From Curtobacterium sp. PhB115 (GTDB taxonomy: Bacteria; Actinomycetota; Actinomycetes; Actinomycetales; Microbacteriaceae), in assembly GCF_003752025.1 (NCBI RefSeq), contig NZ_RJKR01000010.1, forward strand, positions 186,001-250,000: DNA of 64,000 bases. The letters run 5' to 3'. The notes beneath the pieces were generated by a model that saw only the letters and a list, made by a program, of their open reading frames with translations, did no database searches and was not told the origin of the DNA. Shown here piece by piece: positions 25,328 to 33,632 of this stretch (position 1 is its first letter; every line of letters begins with the position of its first letter). The position numbers and the translations under genes were made by a program.

Positions 25328-25380
25328 AGTGAGCAGAAAACGTCGAGTCCGCTGCGGTGACTCGACGTTATCTGCTCACT
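25328..25380 (+). terminator. 22-bp near-perfect hairpin
   Basis: The arms 25328-25349 and 25359-25380 match at 21 of 22 positions around a 9-nt loop. It lies 54 bp after the NrtR-like gene and before the MurNAc operon, and its stem is AT-richer than the surroundings. Confidence 0.6.
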
Positions 25381-25457
25381 GAACGCGCGAGCCCCCGACC
25401 AGCACCGCTCCACCACCCGTAACACGCAATTTACTTTCACCGCTGGCGCTCGCCCGC

Positions 25458-25470
25458 GAAAGGCGCTTTC
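25458..25470 (+). promoter_or_regulatory. Candidate MurR operator
   Basis: GAAAG, GCG, CTTTC: a 5-bp inverted repeat 8 bp before the murR ATG. A related TTTAC/TTTCAC stretch lies about 25 bp upstream. Position suits autorepression by the RpiR-family regulator. Confidence 0.4.
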
Positions 25471-25478
25471 ATAGCGGG

Positions 25479-26393
25479 ATGACGATCTCCGAGCGGTCAG
25501 AGCAGTCCGAGCGGCCCGACCGGGTCGAGCGCGCCGACGCCTTCGCCCTTGTCCGCACCCAGTCGGCGAGCATGCCGTCGAGCATGCGCGCCATCGCCGA
25601 CGCCGTCCTCGAGGACCCGGCAGCCGCAGCCACCACGAACGCCGCCGAACTCGCCGGCCGCGCGGGCGTCTCCCCCGCCACCGTCTCCCGCTTCGCCCAG
25701 CACCTCGGCTTCTCGAACTTCGCCGCGCTGCAACGCAGCATGACCCGGGCCGTCGAGCGCGGGATCCACGAGCGCGAGTCCACCGAGATCCACGCCGGGG
25801 TCGCCGTCGACGACGACGTCGCCACCGTCATCGCGAAGGTCACCGAGGACGTCCGGGCCGTGATGGCCGACACCCGTGCCGCGATCGACCCGCACGCCCT
25901 CGAAGCAGCGGCCGCAGCAGTGAGCGAGGCCCGCCGCGTCGTCCTGTACGGCGTCGGTGCGAGCGGCATCGTCGCGCGGGACCTGCACCTCAAGCTCGAA
26001 CGCATCGGCATCGTGAGCTCGATCGCCGATGACCCGCACAACGCGCTGACCCTCGCGAGCGTCATCGGCGAGCACGACGTCCTGGTGCTCGTCAGCCACT
26101 CGGGCTCCACCACCGAGACCCTCGAGGTCGCCCACGCCGCCCGGGCACAGCACGCCACGATCATCGCGATCACCGGCCACGCCGCCGCCCCGCTCGCCAC
26201 CACGGCCCACCACGTCCTGCTCGGCGTCGCCGGTGCCGAGAGCGCCCTCCGCCCCGCCGCCATGGGCAGCCGCATGAGCCAACTCGCCATCGTCGACGCC
26301 CTCTTCATCGTCGTCGCGCAGCGCACCGACGAGCGGTCCCAGCCGCTCCTCGCCCGCAGCCGCGACGCCGTCCGCACCCACCACCGGAACTGA
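25479..26393 (+). CDS. murR: RpiR-family regulator of MurNAc operon
   Basis: A 304-residue RpiR-type regulator. The N-terminal helix-turn-helix includes AELAGRAGVSPATVSRFAQHLGF (about residues 52-74). The SIS sugar-phosphate domain follows, with VVLYGVGASGIVARDLHLKLERIG and LVSHSGSTTETLEVAHAA. It is expected to bind MurNAc-6-phosphate or a related sugar phosphate and control the operon. Directly upstream of murQ, murP and mupG, which decides the name. The 3' end is 8 nt from murQ. Confidence 0.85.
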   Translation: MTISERSEQSERPDRVERADAFALVRTQSASMPSSMRAIADAVLEDPAAAATTNAAELAGRAGVSPATVSRFAQHLGFSNFAALQRSMTRAVERGIHERESTEIHAGVAVDDDVATVIAKVTEDVRAVMADTRAAIDPHALEAAAAAVSEARRVVLYGVGASGIVARDLHLKLERIGIVSSIADDPHNALTLASVIGEHDVLVLVSHSGSTTETLEVAHAARAQHATIIAITGHAAAPLATTAHHVLLGVAGAESALRPAAMGSRMSQLAIVDALFIVVAQRTDERSQPLLARSRDAVRTHHRN

Positions 26394-26401
26394 GCACCAC
26401 C

Positions 26402-27325
26402 ATGACCACGAAGCACGACAGCCACGACGCCCTCCGCGACGAACTCGCCGCCCTCACCACCGAGGCGACCGACCACGCACTGGACGACATCGACACGATC
26501 TCCACGCTGGAAGCTGCCCAGCGCATGAACGCCGGCGACCGCAGCGTGCCTGCGGCACTGGAGCCGTGCCTCCCGGCCATCGCCCTGGCGGCAGACTCGA
26601 TCGCCGCAGCGTTCGCGCGCGGCGGCAGACTCGTCTACGTCGGCGCCGGCACGCCGGGCCGACTCGGCGTCCTCGACGCCAGCGAGTGCCCGCCCACCTT
26701 CGGTACCGACCCCTCGCAGGTCGTCGGCCTGATCGCCGGCGGCGACCTTGCCCTGACCACCGCCGTCGAGGGCGCGGAGGACGACGAAGCAGCGGCCGTC
26801 CGCGACCTCGACGCGCTCGGCCTGACGGCCGACGACGTGGTCGTCGGGATCAGCGCGTCCGGCAGGACGCCCTACGTCATCGCAGCCATCCTGGAGGCCC
26901 GGCGCCGCTCCGCCCTGTCGGTCTCCGTCGCGTGCAACCCCGACTCGGCCGCGGGGCGGGAGGCGGACATCGCCATCGACGTCGTCGTCGGCCCCGAGTT
27001 CATCGCCGGCTCGACCCGCCTGAAGGCGGGCACCGCGCAGAAGCTCGTGCTCAACATGCTCACCACGCTCGCGATGGTGCGCAGCCACAAGACGTACGGC
27101 AACCGCATGGTCGACGTGCGGGCCACGAACGCGAAGCTCGTCGCGCGGGCATTCTCGCTCGTGCAGGACGTCACCGGCGCTGCCCCCGCCGAGGTCCAGG
27201 CGGCACTCGACGCCTCGGACGGTGAGGTGAAGACCGCCATCGCTGTGATCCTCACCGGAGCCTCGGCCGCTTCGGCCCGTGAGCGCCTCGATGCTGCTGC
27301 CGGCTCGTTGCGCGCCGTGCTGTAG
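26402..27325 (+). CDS. murQ: N-acetylmuramic acid 6-phosphate etherase
   Basis: A 307-residue etherase that removes D-lactate from MurNAc-6-phosphate to give GlcNAc-6-phosphate in cytosolic cell-wall recycling. Signatures: RLVYVGAGTPGRLGVLDASE (SIS domain), CPPTFGTDPSQVVGLIAGG, AVEGAEDDEAAA with the catalytic Glu region, VGISASGRTPYV, and STRLKAGTAQKLVLNMLTT. Length is normal for MurQ. It follows murR by 8 nt and precedes the permease by 44 nt, so one operon. Confidence 0.95.
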   Translation: MTTKHDSHDALRDELAALTTEATDHALDDIDTISTLEAAQRMNAGDRSVPAALEPCLPAIALAADSIAAAFARGGRLVYVGAGTPGRLGVLDASECPPTFGTDPSQVVGLIAGGDLALTTAVEGAEDDEAAAVRDLDALGLTADDVVVGISASGRTPYVIAAILEARRRSALSVSVACNPDSAAGREADIAIDVVVGPEFIAGSTRLKAGTAQKLVLNMLTTLAMVRSHKTYGNRMVDVRATNAKLVARAFSLVQDVTGAAPAEVQAALDASDGEVKTAIAVILTGASAASARERLDAAAGSLRAVL

Positions 27326-27369
27326 ACCTCGTTCCCCTTTTCCGTTTCCTTCCCCCGAGGAGCACAGCA

Positions 27370-28923
27370 ATGCCCGATGCACAGCAACTCGCCCAGCAGA
27401 TCCTCGACTCTGTCGGAGGCTCCGCGAACATCGCCGACGTCGAGAACTGCATGACCCGACTCCGGGTCGAGGTTTCGTCTCCCGCGTCGGTCGACCTGCC
27501 GGCCCTCCAGGCCACCGACGGCGTCATGGCCGCCATCGCGGCCGGCTCGAACCTGCAGATCGTGCTCGGCCCGGGTCTCGTCGATCGCGTGGCTGTCGAC
27601 CTGGAGGCCCTGCGCGCGGCCGCTCCGCCGGCTGCGGCTGGTGGGGCTGGCGCATCCAGCGCCGCTGCCGCGTCGGGTGCATCCGGTGCGTCCGGTGCGT
27701 CACCCGAGGATCTCGCCGCTCGCGGCGCGTCGATCAAGGCCTCCGCACGGTCCCGCTCCGACGGCCGCACCATGCGCGCGATCCGGAAGATCTCCGCGAT
27801 CTTCATCCCGCTCATCCCCGCACTGATCGCCTGCGGTCTGATCGCCGGGATCAACGGCATCCTGACGAACCTGGGGTGGGTACCCGGGGTGACGCCGTTC
27901 CTCGGCGTGCTCTCATCCGGCTTCCTGTCGCTGCTCGCCGTGTTCGTCGGGATGAACGCCGCGAAGGAGTTCGGCGGCACGCCCATCCTCGGTGGAGCGG
28001 TCGGCGGCATCATCGTCGCGGCCGGCGTCGCGAACGTGACCGTGTTCGGCGAGACCCTGGCGCCCGGGCAGGGCGGTGTGCTCGGCGCGTTGGCCGGTGG
28101 CATCCTCGCCGCCTACGTCGAGCGGTTCATGCGGCGCGTGACTCCGGACGTGATCGCGCTCATCGTCGTCCCGACCGTGACCGTGCTCGTCGCCGGGTCG
28201 GTGACGCTGGGCATCCTGATGTCCGTCGCCGGAGTCGTCTCCGTCGCGATCGGGACCGCTGCTACCTGGCTGCTCGCGAACGGCGGAGCCTTCGCTGGCT
28301 TCGTGCTCGGAGGCCTCTTCCTGCCGCTCGTCATGACCGGCATGCACCAGGGCCTCATCCCCATCCACACCACCCTGATCGACCAGACCGGGTGGACCGT
28401 GCTGCTGCCCGTCCTGGCGATGGGTGGTGCCGGACAGATCGGTGCGTGCATTGCACTGTGGGTGCGGTTCCGGTCGAACGCTTCGTTGGTGCGGACCATC
28501 CGCGGTGCGCTGCCGGCCGGGTTCCTCGGTGTCGGGGAGCCCCTGATCTACGGTGTGACGCTCCCCCTGGGTCGGCCGTTCATCACCGCCTGCATCGGTG
28601 GGGCCTTCGGCGGCGGTGTCGTCGGGTTGTTCGACCAGCTCGGGCACTCCGTCGGGGCGATCGCCATCGGGGCGTCGGACCTGTCGCTCATCCCGCTGCT
28701 GAACGGCTCGTCCGGGTACGGGTGGGCCCTTCTCGGGTACGGGTCGGGGCTCATCGTGGCGTACGTCGTCGGGTTCGTAGCGACGCTGCTGTTCGGGGTT
28801 TCGGCATCGGTAAAGGCCGATCTCGAGGAGCAGTCGGCTGCGCCGTCCGGCGACCCCGTCGCTCCGGACGCCCCGCTCGACGTGCAGGTCACGCCGGCTG
28901 ACTCCGTGGGAGCTGCACGCTGA
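27370..28923 (+). CDS. murP: PTS MurNAc-type EIIBC permease
   Basis: A 517-residue phosphotransferase permease. The EIIB domain is at the N-terminus, with ADVENCMTRLRVEV holding the phosphorylated Cys27. An Ala/Ser/Gly linker (about 90-120) leads to an EIIC domain of about ten helices (RKISAIFIPLIPALIACGLI, then GMHQGLIPIHTTLI, GEPLIYGVTLPL). It imports and phosphorylates the sugar; context with murQ and mupG supports MurNAc. No EIIA domain is fused, so a separate EIIA is needed. GAGGAGCAC precedes the ATG by about 9 nt. The stop overlaps mupG as TGATG. Confidence 0.88.
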   Translation: MPDAQQLAQQILDSVGGSANIADVENCMTRLRVEVSSPASVDLPALQATDGVMAAIAAGSNLQIVLGPGLVDRVAVDLEALRAAAPPAAAGGAGASSAAAASGASGASGASPEDLAARGASIKASARSRSDGRTMRAIRKISAIFIPLIPALIACGLIAGINGILTNLGWVPGVTPFLGVLSSGFLSLLAVFVGMNAAKEFGGTPILGGAVGGIIVAAGVANVTVFGETLAPGQGGVLGALAGGILAAYVERFMRRVTPDVIALIVVPTVTVLVAGSVTLGILMSVAGVVSVAIGTAATWLLANGGAFAGFVLGGLFLPLVMTGMHQGLIPIHTTLIDQTGWTVLLPVLAMGGAGQIGACIALWVRFRSNASLVRTIRGALPAGFLGVGEPLIYGVTLPLGRPFITACIGGAFGGGVVGLFDQLGHSVGAIAIGASDLSLIPLLNGSSGYGWALLGYGSGLIVAYVVGFVATLLFGVSASVKADLEEQSAAPSGDPVAPDAPLDVQVTPADSVGAAR

Positions 28924-29948
28924 TGCGATTGGGCGCGAGCGCGTACCTGGCGCACGGTCCGTTGGCTGGTCCGACCTTCGAGGCCGCCGCGGCCGCGGGT
29001 GCGACGCTCGCGTTCACCTCGTTGCACATCCCGGAGGACTCCCCTTCGGGCGCCCGCGCCGCTGCGACCGCGATCGTGTCGGCTGCTGCGTCCTCGGGGT
29101 TGTCGGTCGTCGCGGACGTCTCCCCCAACACCGCACGGTTGCTCGGGGATTCGCCATGGGAGTTCCTGCGGTCGATCGGAGTGGCGCGGGTTCGGATCGA
29201 CTTCGGGTTCTCGGTCCGTGAGATCCTCTCGATCGCCGCCGTCCTGCCGATCGCCCTCAACGCGAGCACGCTGCGGGCCGCCGATCTGGCACCGTTCGCG
29301 GACCTGGACGTCGAGCTGATCCACAACTTCTACCCGCGGGAGTGGACTGGTCTGGCGTTGTCCTCCGTGGCTTCGTCGGTCGCCGTTGCTCGGCAGTACG
29401 GCTGGCGGGTCGGGGCGTTCATCGCCGGCGACTCCGTGCAGCGTGGGCCACTCGGCGAGGGGCTGCCGACCGTTGAGGAGCACCGGTCCATGCCGCCGTT
29501 GTTCCAGGCTGTGGCGCTCGTCGATGCCGGCGTGGACGATGTGTACGCCGGGGATCCGGCGCTGACCGATCACTCGTGGTCGCGGTTGGGGTCGTTTGTC
29601 CGCGATGACGTCGTCGTGCTCGACGGCCGTGCGGCGCCGGGTGTGCACCCGGCAGTCATCGAGGCGCTGGCGATCCCCGACCGGAACCGTCCCGATGCTG
29701 CCGAGGCCATGATCCGGCTCGAGCACTCGCGGAATCGGTTCGCCGGGCTGCCGCTGCCCGAGGTCGGTGGTCAGCCGAGGCCGGCGGGGTCGGTCACCGT
29801 GCAGTTGGCTTCGGCGGGGAGGTACTGCGGCGAGGTGGCGATCACGTTGCGGGACCTGCCCGCTGACGATCGCGTGGACGTGCTCGGAGTGCTCACCGTG
29901 CCTTCGCAGGTGTTGCGAGATCGGTCCCTCACAATCGTCCTCGGCTGA
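28923..29948 (+). CDS. mupG: MupG-type 6-phospho-N-acetylmuramidase (DUF871)
   Basis: A 341-residue DUF871 protein: RLGASAYLAHGPLAG, FTSLHIPEDSP, VVADVSPNTARLLG, then IHNFYPREWTGLA, and a C-terminal swivel domain. In Staphylococcus aureus, MupG hydrolyses MurNAc-6P-GlcNAc inside the cell, which feeds MurQ; that biochemistry is known for the family. The start overlaps the murP stop (TGATG), so it is translationally coupled. With it the operon could handle the imported disaccharide and not only MurNAc. Confidence 0.88.
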   Translation: MRLGASAYLAHGPLAGPTFEAAAAAGATLAFTSLHIPEDSPSGARAAATAIVSAAASSGLSVVADVSPNTARLLGDSPWEFLRSIGVARVRIDFGFSVREILSIAAVLPIALNASTLRAADLAPFADLDVELIHNFYPREWTGLALSSVASSVAVARQYGWRVGAFIAGDSVQRGPLGEGLPTVEEHRSMPPLFQAVALVDAGVDDVYAGDPALTDHSWSRLGSFVRDDVVVLDGRAAPGVHPAVIEALAIPDRNRPDAAEAMIRLEHSRNRFAGLPLPEVGGQPRPAGSVTVQLASAGRYCGEVAITLRDLPADDRVDVLGVLTVPSQVLRDRSLTIVLG

Positions 29949-30011
29949 CTCCGGTTCCACTGATCCTCGCGCCCGCCCCACGAGGTACCGACCTTCCACG
30001 AGGATTCCGTG

Positions 30012-30440
30012 ATGGAGCAGTGGGAAGCGGATGACGTGCGGCGCCGCCACATGGCCCGTTTCGGGCGCCGGGACACCGCGCCCGAGCTCGCTGTGCGCCG
30101 CGAACTACACCGGCGTGGGCGTCGCTTCTTCGTCGACCGGCGGGTGAGCGCGCGTTGTCGGGCACGGCCCGACCTCGTGTTCCCTCGCGCCAGGATCGCA
30201 GTGTTCGTTGATGGCTGCTTTTGGCATTACTGCGATGAGCACGCCCACCTCCCCAAGGCGAACGCCGCGCTCTGGCGCGAGAAGCTGCTCGCCAATCGGC
30301 GCAGGGATGCCGCGAACACCGCTGTGCTCCAGTCGGAGGGCTGGCGCGTGGTCAGGGTGTGGGAGCACGACGACGTACGTGAGGCGGCGGACTCGATCGA
30401 ACTCGAGCTCGCCCGCTGGACCTCGATCGTCGGCCGTTGA
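30012..30440 (+). CDS. Very short patch repair (Vsr) endonuclease
   Basis: A 142-residue Vsr-like protein. RRHMARFGRRDTAPELAVRREL replaces the usual SxIRxKxT start, and ARPDLVFPRARIAVFVDGCFWHYC with the later EGWRVVRVWEHD is the fold's catalytic core (Asp of PDLVF, His of FWH). Vsr nicks 5' of T in T:G mismatches made by deamination of 5-methylcytosine. No cytosine methyltransferase is adjacent. GAGGATTCC precedes; the ATG was preferred over a GTG one codon earlier. Base composition of the region is less GC-rich than the neighbouring operon, consistent with transfer. Confidence 0.85.
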   Translation: MEQWEADDVRRRHMARFGRRDTAPELAVRRELHRRGRRFFVDRRVSARCRARPDLVFPRARIAVFVDGCFWHYCDEHAHLPKANAALWREKLLANRRRDAANTAVLQSEGWRVVRVWEHDDVREAADSIELELARWTSIVGR

Positions 30441-30457
30441 GCAGGTAGAACTGGGTT

Positions 30458-30865
30458 GTGAAGACCATAGAAGTGGTTGCGGCAGTAGCGGTTCGCGAGG
30501 ACGGCACGATGCTCGCCTGCAGACGCGCGGCAGGACGAGCTTCAGCCGGCCTGTGGGAGTTCCCTGGCGGGAAGGTCGAGTACGGCGAGTCGCCAAGCGA
30601 TGCCCTCAGGCGCGAAATCCTCGAAGAGCTCGGAGTCGAGGGCGAGGTCGGCGATCTCATCACACGTGACGCCACGGTAGTCGGCGATGTCATGATCGAC
30701 CTCGCGTGCTACCGGATGTCGTTCAGGACCGCGGAGCCAAGTACAAGCACGGACCACGACGCGTTGCGTTGGGTGGCCTCCGTTGAGCTCTCGACACTCA
30801 ATTGGGCGCTCCCCGATCTTCCCGCCGTCAGCCTCTTACGTCGCGATCAACCAAGGCCGTATTGA
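30458..30865 (+). CDS. MutT-type NUDIX hydrolase
   Basis: A 135-residue NUDIX enzyme: EVVAAVAVREDGTMLACRR, then WEFPGGKVEYGESPSDALRREILEELG, the complete NUDIX box (GX5EX7REUXEEXGU). The short length and AGLWEFPGGKVE pattern fit 8-oxo-dGTPase/MutT-like sanitising enzymes, but other (d)NTPs are possible. The GTG start is 6 nt after TAGAAC, a weaker leaderless-type box, and 17 bp after vsr. Its end overlaps the convergent EVE-HNH gene by 19 bp. It fits a DNA-quality-control pair with vsr. Confidence 0.88.
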   Translation: MKTIEVVAAVAVREDGTMLACRRAAGRASAGLWEFPGGKVEYGESPSDALRREILEELGVEGEVGDLITRDATVVGDVMIDLACYRMSFRTAEPSTSTDHDALRWVASVELSTLNWALPDLPAVSLLRRDQPRPY

Positions 30866-31797
30866 CGAGCGGCGGCCTTCTGCCATCTTCGGTGGTACGA
30901 GAAAAAGCGCTCCGTGGATACGTTCCACGCTCCGCAGGTTCGACCGATGACGGCTTCGACAGCGAGCTCGAGGTCAACGGTCATCGGTGTTCTGCGCGGC
31001 CCCTTCTCGATCGTCCCGTCGCGGGCCACCGTCACGTATCCGAGCTCGAACATCGAATCGCATCCCAAGGAACACGCGGCCATCACGATGTCCTCTCGGC
31101 TCCGCTCTGCATTCGTCGTGTCTGCTCGGCGCTTGATGTGCGCCGTCACGAGCATGGAAACCGGAAGGTCTCGCCCGCAGAGCGCGCAGTCGGCGATGAG
31201 CTCGTTCCCGAAGAGGCGCCGTCTCAGACGAGTCTGCTCACCGCGGACACTGACAACGACCTTCCTGTCTCCCCGGTAGTCGAAGCCTGTCGCTGATTCG
31301 ACGTCAGGTGGCCAAGACGGCATCTGCGCGGCATCGACACGCAGTCCCACCTCGTCCAGCAACCAGTCAGCGAGGTCTCCGCCGACCTCCGACAGGTACG
31401 TCTGCTTGACCGCGCCCTTCTTCGAGAACGGCCAGCTCGTGACGTCACGATCAGTTCGGAGCTCCATCGGAATGTCCGCGAGCGCGATCGGGATCTCGAG
31501 CGCCTGGAGGTCGATGCGAAGGAGACGCCCGTCAGCTGACCAGGGCCGTGACTCAACATCGAATGGCGGAGGCCCGTCGGAGGCCGGTGCCAGGACACGA
31601 CTCCATCCCCGAATCGCCTTGCGCGAGTAGTGCATCACGACGTCGTCCGGTCTCGCCTCGAGCATCCGGTCCCAATGCGCTTGAGACGTACCGACATCCT
31701 GCCCAGAGCGAGGTCGGGACCGTTTCGGTGCCCAGAGGACTCCTGCACGCCGTTCTTCGTCGAAAGTCTGTCCCTGATTGACCCAAAAGACCCGCAC
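30847..31797 (-). CDS. EVE-domain HNH endonuclease
   Basis: A 316-residue two-domain protein. The N-terminal VFWVNQGQTFDEERRAGVLWAPK begins an EVE (PUA-like) domain, which in other bacteria reads modified bases such as 5-methylcytosine. The C-terminal nuclease has CALCGRDLPVSMLVTAHIKRR (about residues 200-220) and CSLGCDSMFELGYV, an HNH pattern with paired Cys. This architecture suggests a type IV, modification-dependent restriction enzyme. The start is uncertain: GTG at 31797 (chosen, GGGG 5 nt upstream, fits the EVE domain) or TTG at 31848. It sits beside Vsr and MutT. Confidence 0.78.
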   Translation of the reverse strand: MRVFWVNQGQTFDEERRAGVLWAPKRSRPRSGQDVGTSQAHWDRMLEARPDDVVMHYSRKAIRGWSRVLAPASDGPPPFDVESRPWSADGRLLRIDLQALEIPIALADIPMELRTDRDVTSWPFSKKGAVKQTYLSEVGGDLADWLLDEVGLRVDAAQMPSWPPDVESATGFDYRGDRKVVVSVRGEQTRLRRRLFGNELIADCALCGRDLPVSMLVTAHIKRRADTTNAERSREDIVMAACSLGCDSMFELGYVTVARDGTIEKGPRRTPMTVDLELAVEAVIGRTCGAWNVSTERFFSYHRRWQKAAARQYGLG

Positions 31798-31898
31798 GGT
31801 TTCCCCGATCGCCCGTTTTGCTAACGCACGTGAGGCTAACGAGCTCAAGGAGAAAGAACCAGATCGGATCCCGAGCCCGGCAGAATCAGCAGCGGTTC

Positions 31899-33632
31899 TC
31901 AGGCGTCCGATCGGAAGGGGAGGGTGCGAGCGAGGTGCTCCCGGAGGAGTGGGTCGACGACGTACACGTACGTTCCCCGGATACCGCGCGTCAGCAGAAC
32001 CGAGTAGACGTTCGTGACGTACCGCAAGATGTCGTCGTCGGTCAGGACGACGCCGAGCTTCGGAAGGTTCTGTTTCCCTTTCTTGTCGTGGTAATCCGCC
32101 CTGCTGAACACGATCTGCCTCGAGTCCGGGTCCAGCTTCAGGTCCGGGCCGATGATGACGCCCGCGTAGTTCAGGTCGTATCCCTGCACAGTGTGGATCG
32201 AACCGACTTGATCAACAGCGCCTGGCGAGGTGATCCAATCCTTGTCAGTGCGATTCCACTGGAGCTCGATGCCATCAAGTGCGATGTCGACTGCTCCGCG
32301 GTCCTTCTTGCTCTTCCACTCCCATGCGAACCCCGCCACGAGGCGCGCTAGGCCGAAACGGCGATCCATCCTTTTTATGGCAGCGTGCATCCCACCGAGG
32401 TCATCGAACAGGCGAAGGTCGTAGTCACCCAAGTCCGGTGGCGAAGGCCTCTCGCCACGGAGCACCGATCGCACGAAACCGACGTAATCCGAGCCAGCGG
32501 CCACCCGCATCTGAGTCGTCAGCGGGTGGAATCGGTCGGTGTCGCGGGCGTCACGAACAAGAGAACGCTGGACGCGCGCCGAGAGGTCCGCAGGCCGAAC
32601 GCTCTGTTCAGGGTCGAGGAGCAGCACACGGTGGGTGCTCTGCGCGACGATCCAGTCCAGCTGTGTGTGACGTTGATCGTCGTCACCGAGCAGCTTCTGG
32701 TTGATCTCAGAGAACGCACGGTTCTGAACGCCGGAGGACTGGTTGGAGCGGCGACCGAGACGGTGGGCCTCGTCCACGACCAGCAGGTCCCATCCCACGT
32801 CTGCTTTCCCGACGTCGAAGGGGGAGAGCACCATCTCCGGCGCGAGACCGGGAGTGCTCTCGAAGACCCGCTGAAGCGAGCGACGCAGCGCCTGTTGCGG
32901 CACGACCAGCCCGATGCGGAAGCCCATCCCGAGGATCGTCTGGTACTCGTTCGACAGGAACGTCGCGAAGAGGGACTCTCGTTCACCGTCGAAGTCCGTC
33001 CCGTCGATGATGTCTCTGAGGAGTTTGATGAGGTAGACCCCGAGGACGGTCTTTCCCGTTCCCGGCTCTCCGCGGACGATCACGGTCTCGCTCACGCTGT
33101 TCTCCACGTCGTGGAAGAGGTCCTCCACCACGCGCAGGACAACCCGAGTCTGATCCGCGTTGAGGGCCTTGAACGGAGAGAGCTTGAAGATCTCACTGTT
33201 CTCGAGATCTTCGAGCGACTGCTCGAAGAGACCGTCCTCGCGAAGCTGCGCGAAGATCTTCTTGAAGGTCTCTTGGTACGAAATCCGATCGTAGTACTGG
33301 GCACCCACTATCCCTGCGTTGCTGTTGAGCAACTGGTACTTCTGATCCGCGTTCAACCAAGCAATCAGTTGAGATTCGAGATCGAGGCAGACGGATTTGT
33401 TGAAGGTCTCGTCGATGATGAGGCGCACGCGCCGGAGCAGGGCGCCGCGGGTACGGAGATGCTGCCTCATGCGCCCGCTGGTGTTCAGCGTCTCACCGAC
33501 GTACGCCCGGCCGGCCTCCTCATCGTCGATCACGTAGACCACCGGCCAGTTCACCGTTCGAGGCTCGATCTCCGCGAACCTGCCGAGCGAAGCTGCAGTG
33601 AAGTCGAGGACGGCGATGTCAGAGGCGGTCAT
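31899..33632 (-). CDS. GIY-YIG nuclease-DUF2075 helicase fusion
   Basis: A 577-residue fusion. Residues about 30-95 form a GIY-YIG-type nuclease (VVYVIDDEEAGRAYVGET, then a downstream Arg and Glu). Residues about 180-570 are DUF2075, a SLFN-like superfamily 1 ATPase: VIVRGEPGTGKTVLGVYL (Walker A), LLVVDEAHRLGRRSN (Walker B), and a late DQVGSIHTVQGYDLNYAGVIIG. It probably translocates on and cuts nucleic acid. The ATG lies inside the end of the upstream MazG-like gene (14-bp overlap), so the two are coupled. A defence role is inferred from context. Confidence 0.82.
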   Translation of the reverse strand: MTASDIAVLDFTAASLGRFAEIEPRTVNWPVVYVIDDEEAGRAYVGETLNTSGRMRQHLRTRGALLRRVRLIIDETFNKSVCLDLESQLIAWLNADQKYQLLNSNAGIVGAQYYDRISYQETFKKIFAQLREDGLFEQSLEDLENSEIFKLSPFKALNADQTRVVLRVVEDLFHDVENSVSETVIVRGEPGTGKTVLGVYLIKLLRDIIDGTDFDGERESLFATFLSNEYQTILGMGFRIGLVVPQQALRRSLQRVFESTPGLAPEMVLSPFDVGKADVGWDLLVVDEAHRLGRRSNQSSGVQNRAFSEINQKLLGDDDQRHTQLDWIVAQSTHRVLLLDPEQSVRPADLSARVQRSLVRDARDTDRFHPLTTQMRVAAGSDYVGFVRSVLRGERPSPPDLGDYDLRLFDDLGGMHAAIKRMDRRFGLARLVAGFAWEWKSKKDRGAVDIALDGIELQWNRTDKDWITSPGAVDQVGSIHTVQGYDLNYAGVIIGPDLKLDPDSRQIVFSRADYHDKKGKQNLPKLGVVLTDDDILRYVTNVYSVLLTRGIRGTYVYVVDPLLREHLARTLPFRSDA

